DNA of 64,000 bases from Candidatus Dechloromonas phosphoritropha (GTDB lineage: Bacteria; Pseudomonadota; Gammaproteobacteria; Burkholderiales; Rhodocyclaceae). Shown here one piece after another: positions 57,726-64,000 of the stretch. The notes under the pieces are model-generated. The model ran no database searches and was not told the DNA's origin. It saw only the letters and a program-made list of their open reading frames with translations. Each line of letters opens with the position of its first letter. Position 1 is the first letter of the stretch. Location: the NCBI GenBank assembly GCA_016722705.1, contig JADKGN010000005.1:248001-312000 (forward strand), given 5' to 3'. A program made the position numbers and the translations under genes.

Positions 57726-60497
57726 CTAACAGGTCATGGCGTCCTCCTTGCGACTGCATTCCTCGAGCAGGTAGGCAATCGATCGAAAAGTGCGCCCGGT
57801 TTCTGCCGTGAGCCCGATCTCGCAGGTGCGGTTGGTAGACACGCCGCAGGTACAAGCCGGCGTCAGTTCGTCGTGAATCGTGCGCAGGGCGTGCCGGTTG
57901 AGTTCCGGTACGACAAAGCCGCGATCGCCGGCAAAGCCGCAGCAGGTGACGCCGGCGGGTTCGATGATCTGCTCGACGCAGGCGGCCAGAACTTTCTTCA
58001 GCTTGGCATCCGAGCCAGTCTTGCGCACGCTGCAATTGATGTGCAGGGCCACCGGTCCGGCCTGTTTGGCAATCATCAGGCGCGGCAGCAGGGCATCGGC
58101 GGCAAATTCGTGAAAGTCGTAGAGCTTCAGGCGGCCAGCCAGGTACTTCTGCATGCGGCCAGTACAGGCGCTGGCGTCCATGATCACCGGGTAGCGACCG
58201 CCTTCCGAGGCTTCCGTCAGCGCGGCTTCCAGTGCCCCGGACATACTGTCGGCCGCGTCGGGCAGTCCCTTGCTGGCCAGCATCTGGCCGCAGCACATCT
58301 GGTCGAAGCCCTTGGGCAGACGCGGGGCGTAGCCGGCTCGGGTCAGCAGGGTCATGATCACGTCGCCGAGTTGCGCTTCGCCGGCCTCGCTCGGCCCGAA
58401 GATGCGGCCGCCGCAGGCCGGGAAATAGACGACCGGGTCGCCTTCCGTGGTGCGCGCGGCAGGTCCCTTGCCCGCGTGCGGCATGTTCTTCTTCCAGGCG
58501 TCGCCGGAAATGCGCGCCAGGAAGTTGTCGCCGAGGATGCCGGAAACCGCGTGGCCGGCCTTGAGACCGAGGCGCGAGGCGGTGGCCAGTGTGCCGAAGT
58601 TGTTGGCTGTCCATTCGCCCACCCGCCTGCTGCCGCTGCTTATCTTGCGGGCACGCAGACGGCGGGTCAGGTCGCCGGTGTCGATGCCGACCGGGCAGGC
58701 GGTCGAGCACAGGCCGCAACCGGCGCAGGTGTCGAGCCCCATGTACACGTAGTCCTCGCCGATACTGCCGGCGGGTTCGCCGCTCGCGGCGCGGCGCGCC
58801 AGTTCGCGGACGCTGACGATGCGCTGGCGCGGCGAGAGCGTCAGGCGGTGCGAGGGACACAGCGGTTCGCAGAAGCCGCATTCGATGCAGCGGTCGACGA
58901 TGTCCTCCGCGGCGGGCATCGGCTTCAGGTTTTCGAGGTGGGCGGCGGGGTTGTCGTTGAGGATGACGCCGGGGTTGAGCAGGTTGTCCGGATCGAACAG
59001 GCGCTTGATCGTGCGCATCAGGTCGGCGGCTTCCTTGCCCCATTCCATCTCGACGAAGGGCGCCATGTTGCGGCCAGTGCCGTGTTCGGCCTTCAACGAG
59101 CCATCGTATTTGTTCACCACCAGATCGCAGATGTCGTCCATGAAACGGGCGTAGCGATCGATCTCGGCCTGATCGCCGAAATCCTGCGTGAACACGAAGT
59201 GCAGGTTGCCTTCCAGCGCATGGCCGAAGATGATCGCCTCGTCGTAACCGTGCTGGCGAAGCAGCGCCTGCAGGTCGAGCGTGGCATCGGCCAGCGAGGC
59301 GATCGGAAAGGCGACGTCCTCGATGATCACCGTGGTGCCGGTCCGGCGCATGGCGCCGACCGAGGGAAAGGTACCTTTACGCACCTTCCAGTACATCTCG
59401 CAGGTGGCCGGGTCGGTCGAGAACTGCAATGGCTCGACGGTGACGATACCGGCCAGCGCCGCATGGACGGCGGAAATGTGCTCGTTCAAGCCGTCGACCG
59501 TGGCAGAGCGTACCTCGATCAACAGCGCCGCGGCGTCTTTGTCCAGCGTCATGATCGTCGACGGCAGACCGGGCTTGTCCTGCACCGAGCGCAGCGCCGG
59601 GCGGTCGAGCAATTCGACCGCCGAAACCGGTTGCGGCTTGAGGCGGATCACCGCTTCGCAGGCGGTGCGGATGTCAGGGAAGAAGACCAGCGCGCTGGCC
59701 TTGAACGGGTCTTCGGCGACGGTATGGTAGGTGATGCGCGAAATGAAGCCGAGGGTGCCTTCTGAGCCGATCATCAGGTGACTGAGGATGTCGATCGGGT
59801 TTTCGTAATCGATCAGTGCGTTCAGACTGTAGCCGGTGGTGTTCTTGATCTTGAACTTGTGGCGGATGCGCTCGGCCAGCTTGGTATTGGCCCGGGTGTC
59901 GCGGCCCAGGCGTTCGAGTTCGCCGAGCAGCGCGCCGTGGCTTTGCTTGAAGGCGGCAATGCTGGCTGGATCTTCGCTGTCGAGCAGCGTGCCGTCGGCC
60001 AGCATCACGCGCATTCCGGCCAGCGTCCGGTAGCTGTTCTCGGCCGTGCCGCAGCACATGCCGGAAGCGTTGTTGGCGGCGATGCCGCCGATCTTGGCGG
60101 TGCCGATCGACGCCGGGTCGGGGCCGATCTTCTTGCCGTGCGGCGCGAGACGGCGATTGACCTCGCCACCGATGATGCCGGGACCGACTTTCACCTTGCT
60201 GGCATTGGCGTTGATTTCATAGGTGGCGAAGCTTTCGCCGATCAGGGCGAGCACGCCGTCGCTGATCGCCTGGCCTGAGAGGCTGGTGCCGGCGGCGCGG
60301 AAGGTGACCGGGGTTTTGTTCGCCCTTGCTGCGGTCAACACCGATTTGAGGTCGTTTTCCGATTCGATGACGGCGATGACCTGGGGGATCAGGCGGTAGA
60401 AACTGGCATCGGTACCGTAGGCCAGGCGACGCAGATCGTCGGTGATGACCTGGGTTGCTGGCAATTGCTGACGCAGGGTGTGGATGAGTTGGCTCAT
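57726..60497 (-). CDS. FAD/Fe-S D-lactate dehydrogenase (Dld-II type fusion)
   Basis: 923 residues from the ATG at 60497, with GGGAGC upstream. The N-terminal half is an FAD-binding PCMH domain (VTFRAAGTSLSGQAISDG, GPDPASIGTAKIGGIAANNA) with an FAD-oxidase C domain (HALEGNLHFVF). The second half has two 4Fe-4S clusters (CIECGFCEPLCP at about 538, CAGCGLCSTACPVG at about 589) and two cysteine-rich CCG domains (MCCGQML, CCGFAGDRG). This fusion layout fits the Shewanella-type D-lactate dehydrogenase; a glycolate or other 2-hydroxyacid oxidase is less likely given the lactate permease downstream. It passes electrons to the respiratory chain. Confidence 0.88.
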   Translation of the reverse strand: MSQLIHTLRQQLPATQVITDDLRRLAYGTDASFYRLIPQVIAVIESENDLKSVLTAARANKTPVTFRAAGTSLSGQAISDGVLALIGESFATYEINANASKVKVGPGIIGGEVNRRLAPHGKKIGPDPASIGTAKIGGIAANNASGMCCGTAENSYRTLAGMRVMLADGTLLDSEDPASIAAFKQSHGALLGELERLGRDTRANTKLAERIRHKFKIKNTTGYSLNALIDYENPIDILSHLMIGSEGTLGFISRITYHTVAEDPFKASALVFFPDIRTACEAVIRLKPQPVSAVELLDRPALRSVQDKPGLPSTIMTLDKDAAALLIEVRSATVDGLNEHISAVHAALAGIVTVEPLQFSTDPATCEMYWKVRKGTFPSVGAMRRTGTTVIIEDVAFPIASLADATLDLQALLRQHGYDEAIIFGHALEGNLHFVFTQDFGDQAEIDRYARFMDDICDLVVNKYDGSLKAEHGTGRNMAPFVEMEWGKEAADLMRTIKRLFDPDNLLNPGVILNDNPAAHLENLKPMPAAEDIVDRCIECGFCEPLCPSHRLTLSPRQRIVSVRELARRAASGEPAGSIGEDYVYMGLDTCAGCGLCSTACPVGIDTGDLTRRLRARKISSGSRRVGEWTANNFGTLATASRLGLKAGHAVSGILGDNFLARISGDAWKKNMPHAGKGPAARTTEGDPVVYFPACGGRIFGPSEAGEAQLGDVIMTLLTRAGYAPRLPKGFDQMCCGQMLASKGLPDAADSMSGALEAALTEASEGGRYPVIMDASACTGRMQKYLAGRLKLYDFHEFAADALLPRLMIAKQAGPVALHINCSVRKTGSDAKLKKVLAACVEQIIEPAGVTCCGFAGDRGFVVPELNRHALRTIHDELTPACTCGVSTNRTCEIGLTAETGRTFRSIAYLLEECSRKEDAMTC

Positions 60498-60512
60498 GGT
60501 TTCATTGCTCCC

Positions 60513-63500
60513 TTATTCGAGAACTACCAGCAGATCCTTGGGGGCGACGCGATCCCCCGGCGCGACCAGCACCCTGGCGACAGTAGCGTTGCGTTCGGCG
60601 GTGATCGAAGTCTCCATCTTCATCGCTTCGATGGAAACCAGGGGGCTGCCCCGGCTGACCTTCTGGCCGGGCTTGACCGAAACCGTCGCGACAGCACCCG
60701 GCATCGGTGCAGCGATGTGGTCGGGGTTGCCGGCGTCGGCCTTGGGATGGGTCTTGCGCGTCGCTTCCTGTCCGCTACGGGCGATACGCAGGGGGCGCGG
60801 CAGGCCGTTCAGTTCGAAGTAGAGTCGCACCTCGCCGTCTTCCTTGATGTCGGTCTGGCCGGTCAGACGGACGATCAGGGTCTTGCCCCTGTCGATATCG
60901 ACCGCCATCTCGTCCTTTTCGCTCATGCCATAAAAGAAGGCCGGCGTCGGCAGCGCCGAAACGTCGCCGTACTGGCGGTGGTGCTCGGCGTATTCGGCGA
61001 ATACCTTGGGGTACATCAGATAGGATGCGAGATCGTTGTCGTTGACATGGCGACCAATGGCCTTCTCCGCCCTGGCTCGTTCCGCCTCCAGATCGGCCTC
61101 CGGAAGATGGGCCGCAGCGCGGCCAACAATCGGTTCCTGACCCTTCAGTATCCTGGCCTGCAAGGCCGGTGGGAACCCGTCCGCCGGATAGCCGAGTTCG
61201 CCCTTCATCATCGACACCACCGATTCCGGGAAGGAAATCTCGCGCTCCGGGTTCTCCACATCGTCGGGCCCGAGATCGTTGGCGACCATGAACAGCGCCA
61301 GATCACCAACCACCTTGGACGACGGGGTGACCTTGACGATGTCGCCGAACAAGGTGTTGGCATCGGCGTAGGCCTGGGCGACCTCGTTCCAGCGATGATC
61401 CAGGCCCATCGCGCGGGCCTGTTCGCGCAGATTGGTGTATTGGCCGCCGGGCATTTCGTGGCGATAGACATCGGAAGTACCGGAGCGGATGTCGGCCTCG
61501 AACGGTGCGTAGAAATGGCGGACGCCCTCCCAGTAGCGGGCAAACGGGGCGATGCGGGCGCACGTCAGCCCGGAATCCCGTTCGCCGTGTTCGAGCGCGG
61601 CGACGATGGCGCCCAGGCTGGGTTGCGAGGTCAGCCCGCTCATCGAATCCATGGCGCCGTCCACCGCGTCGACGCCGGCTTCGACGGCGGCTAGTACCGA
61701 GGCGATGGAGCCGCCGCTGGTGTCGTGGGTATGGAAATGGACGGGCAGGCCGACTTCCTCGCGGATTGCCTTGACCAGCATGCTGGCCGCCGCTGGCCGG
61801 CAGACACCGGCCATGTCCTTGATGCCGATGATGTGGGCGCCGGCTTTTTCCAGTTGGCGGGCCATGGTGACGTAATACCCGAGGTCGTACTTCGGGCGGG
61901 CCGGGTCAAGCAGGTTGCCGGTATAGCAGATCGCCGCCTCGCAGATGGCGCCCGATTCGATCACCGCGTCCATGGCGACCCGCATGTTGTCGACCCAGTT
62001 CAGCGAATCGAAGACCCGGAAGACGTCCATGCCGTTCTTCGCCGCCTGGGCCACGAAATAGCGCACCACATTGTCCGGGTAGTTGGTGTAGCCAACAGCG
62101 TTGGAAGCCCGCAGCAGCATCTGCAGCAGCACGTTGGGCGCCGCTTCGCGCAGCTTGCCCAGCCGTTCCCAGGGATCTTCCTTGAGGAAGCGCATGGCGA
62201 CGTCGAAGGTGGCGCCACCCCAGCATTCCAGCGAGAGCAGGTCGGGCAGCAGATGTGCATAGTGCGGCGCGACGGCGACCATGTCCGCAGTCCGCATGCG
62301 CGTGGCGAACAGCGACTGGTGGGCGTCACGCATGGTGGTGTCGGTGAGCAGGATGCGCTTCTCGTTGCGCATCCACTGGGCAAATTTCTCCGGGCCGAGT
62401 TCCAGAAGGCGGTCACGGCTGCCCTTGGGCAAGGCCGCGGCCGGATCGATAAGTGGCAGTAGCGGCGGAGGCAACGGCAGAGCCGGCTTGCAACGGCCCT
62501 TCATTTCCGGATTGCCGTTGACCAGGACGTTGCCGATGAACTTGAGCAGGCGCGTGGCGCGGTCGCGGCGGGGCTTGAAGGTGAACAGTTCCGGGGTGTT
62601 GTCGATGAAGCGGGTAGTGCACTCACCGCTTTTGAACGACGGATGGGTAATCACGTTTTCTAGGAAGGCCAGGTTGCTCGACACGCCGCGGATACGGAAT
62701 TCGCTCAGCGCGCGGCCCATCCGCCGGATCGCTTCCTCGGGATCGTGCCCCTTGGCGGTGACCTTGACCAGCAGGGAATCGTAGTAAGGCGTGATGATCG
62801 CGCCAGCATAAGCCGTACCGGCATCGAGGCGGATGCCGGCGCCCGAGGCGCTGCGGTAGGCGGTCAGCCTGCCGTAATCGGGGCTGAACGCCTTTTCCGG
62901 ATCCTCGGTGGTCACCCGGCATTGCAGGGCGTGGCCCGACAGGCTGATCCTGTCCTGGGCCGGCAGGTAGTCGTCGACGCCGATGCGGGCGCCTTCGCTG
63001 ATCCGGATCTGCGCCTTGACGATGTCGAGGCCCGTAACTTCTTCGGTGACGGTGTGTTCGACCTGGATGCGCGGATTGACCTCGATGAAATAGAACTCGC
63101 CGGAATCGACGTCCATCAGGAACTCGACGGTGCCGGCGTGGGTGTAATTGACGCCGCGCGCCAGCTTGAGCGCGGACTGGCACAGTCCTTCCCGTTGGGC
63201 ATCGCTCAGGTAAGGGGCCGGTGCGCGTTCGACTACCTTCTGGTTACGGCGCTGCACGGAACAGTCGCGCTCGAACAGGTGCACGAGTTGCCCGTGCTGG
63301 TCGCCCATGATCTGGACTTCGACATGGCGGGCACGAACCACCATCTTTTCCAGATAGAGTTCGTCGTTGCCGAAAGCCGAGGCGGCTTCACGCCGTGCCA
63401 GGTCGATGGCCGGTGCGAGTTCTTCCGCCTGGTTGATCGCCCGCATGCCGCGCCCGCCGCCGCCCCAGCTCGCCTTGAGCATCAGCGGGTAGCCGATATC

Positions 63501-63956
63501 CGCGGCGAGGGCGAGACACGTGTCGATATCCCGGGGCAAGGCCTGGGTGGCGGGAACGACGGGCACCAGCACGCGCTCGGCCAGCGCCCGCGCCGCGACC
63601 TTGTTGCCCAGCTCGCGCATGACGTTGGATTTGGGGCCGATGAAGACGATGCCGGCTGTCGCGCAGGCATCGGCAAAGTCCGGATTCTCGGAAAGAAAAC
63701 CGTATCCCGGGTGAATCGCGTCGACCTTGGCCAGCCTGGCGACGCGAATGATGTCGGCGATATCGAGATAGGCGCTGACCGGCTTCCTGCCATCGCCGAC
63801 CAGATAGCTTTCGTCGGCCTTAAAACGGTGCAGGGCGAACCTGTCCTCGTTGGAGTAGATGCCGATGGTGCGAATGCCGAGTTCGCTGGCGGCGCGCATG
63901 ACGCGGATGGCGATTTCGCTGCGGTTGGCGATCAGGATTCGGTGGATGGTCTTCAC
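60513..63956 (-). CDS. pyc: Pyruvate carboxylase (single chain)
   Basis: 1147 residues. Biotin carboxylase domain (IANRSEIAIRVMRAASELGI; ATP-grasp MLKASWGGGGRGMR; EVNPRIQVEHTVTEE), carboxyltransferase domain (DTTMRDAHQSLFATRMR; WGGATFDVAMRFL; metal His pair in VHFHTHDTSGG), PYC-associated domain, and a C-terminal biotinyl domain with the biotin Lys in IEAMKMETS (Lys1113). It makes oxaloacetate from pyruvate. The stop lies 15 bases before dld, indicating one operon. The 44 bases upstream of the start reach the window edge and show no clear promoter. Confidence 0.96.
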   Translation of the reverse strand: MKTIHRILIANRSEIAIRVMRAASELGIRTIGIYSNEDRFALHRFKADESYLVGDGRKPVSAYLDIADIIRVARLAKVDAIHPGYGFLSENPDFADACATAGIVFIGPKSNVMRELGNKVAARALAERVLVPVVPATQALPRDIDTCLALAADIGYPLMLKASWGGGGRGMRAINQAEELAPAIDLARREAASAFGNDELYLEKMVVRARHVEVQIMGDQHGQLVHLFERDCSVQRRNQKVVERAPAPYLSDAQREGLCQSALKLARGVNYTHAGTVEFLMDVDSGEFYFIEVNPRIQVEHTVTEEVTGLDIVKAQIRISEGARIGVDDYLPAQDRISLSGHALQCRVTTEDPEKAFSPDYGRLTAYRSASGAGIRLDAGTAYAGAIITPYYDSLLVKVTAKGHDPEEAIRRMGRALSEFRIRGVSSNLAFLENVITHPSFKSGECTTRFIDNTPELFTFKPRRDRATRLLKFIGNVLVNGNPEMKGRCKPALPLPPPLLPLIDPAAALPKGSRDRLLELGPEKFAQWMRNEKRILLTDTTMRDAHQSLFATRMRTADMVAVAPHYAHLLPDLLSLECWGGATFDVAMRFLKEDPWERLGKLREAAPNVLLQMLLRASNAVGYTNYPDNVVRYFVAQAAKNGMDVFRVFDSLNWVDNMRVAMDAVIESGAICEAAICYTGNLLDPARPKYDLGYYVTMARQLEKAGAHIIGIKDMAGVCRPAAASMLVKAIREEVGLPVHFHTHDTSGGSIASVLAAVEAGVDAVDGAMDSMSGLTSQPSLGAIVAALEHGERDSGLTCARIAPFARYWEGVRHFYAPFEADIRSGTSDVYRHEMPGGQYTNLREQARAMGLDHRWNEVAQAYADANTLFGDIVKVTPSSKVVGDLALFMVANDLGPDDVENPEREISFPESVVSMMKGELGYPADGFPPALQARILKGQEPIVGRAAAHLPEADLEAERARAEKAIGRHVNDNDLASYLMYPKVFAEYAEHHRQYGDVSALPTPAFFYGMSEKDEMAVDIDRGKTLIVRLTGQTDIKEDGEVRLYFELNGLPRPLRIARSGQEATRKTHPKADAGNPDHIAAPMPGAVATVSVKPGQKVSRGSPLVSIEAMKMETSITAERNATVARVLVAPGDRVAPKDLLVVLE

Positions 63957-64000
63957 AAGATTGTTCCGATTCGGTGCGTCTAAGCGTTGTTGATCGAATT

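Noticed and set aside
57528..59765. Plus-strand open frame of 745 codons opposite dld and lldP
   Set aside because: Low-complexity His/Gly/Ala-rich shadow translation of two well-identified minus-strand genes.

Overview
The window looks like a chromosomal segment of a GC-rich betaproteobacterium, most likely a Rhodocyclales relative. That placement is inferred from gene order and protein character, not from a database search. Gene order supporting it: dapC-dapD-pilU-dapE-prmB; smc-zipA-ligA; glnD/map beside rpsB-tsf-pyrH-frr-uppS-cdsA-dxr-rseP-bamA-skp-lpxD-fabZ-lpxA-lpxB-rnhB. No rRNA, tRNA or CRISPR array was recognised.

Layout. (1) 1-5500: a minus-strand lysine/diaminopimelate operon carrying the pilus ATPase pilU, then a small plus-strand pair (thioredoxin-like protein with a degenerate active site; lipoprotein). 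(2) 5633-16434: an insertion-sequence pile-up. An IS1182-type element is split by an IS4-family element (IS-A copy 1). It is followed by IS1380 copy 1, a diverged IS4-family element (IS-B), a truncated IS-A copy 2, a gene fragment resembling D-glucuronyl C5-epimerase that is split by IS1380 copy 2, and IS-A copy 3 lying in guaD. Target duplications and reading frames give the order of events. In particular, the 3' end of guaD now sits 3.7 kb away in inverted orientation, so the segment between IS-A copies 2 and 3 (12689-15043) has flipped. (3) 16411-27042: guaD (damaged) and queF on the minus strand; smc, zipA, ligA, galU, hpt, a methyltransferase and a methylthioinosine phosphorylase on the plus strand. 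(4) 27039-31425: glnD and map (minus), rfbD (plus). (5) 31443-46427: the translation / isoprenoid / envelope-biogenesis superoperon, with a structured rpsB leader. (6) 46428-51465: an accessory cassette of visibly lower GC, encoding a Ser/Thr-type protein kinase (split by IS1380 copy 3) and a translationally coupled helical-repeat (TPR-like) protein. (7) 51466-55505: minus-strand uspA-ppc-ppsR. (8) 55821-63956: minus-strand pyc-dld-lldP.

How it works together: regions 7 and 8 form a PEP/pyruvate/lactate node, with lactate import, lactate oxidation, pyruvate carboxylation, PEP carboxylation and the PEP-synthetase regulator. The hpt-methyltransferase-phosphorylase run is a purine and methylthio-nucleoside salvage block. 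The envelope operon supplies lipid A, outer-membrane protein assembly and undecaprenyl/phospholipid precursors.

The best candidate for an undescribed system is the kinase/TPR cassette. Removing the IS1380 copy and one TTAG duplication restores a continuous 376-residue kinase with all main catalytic motifs. Its function is unknown.
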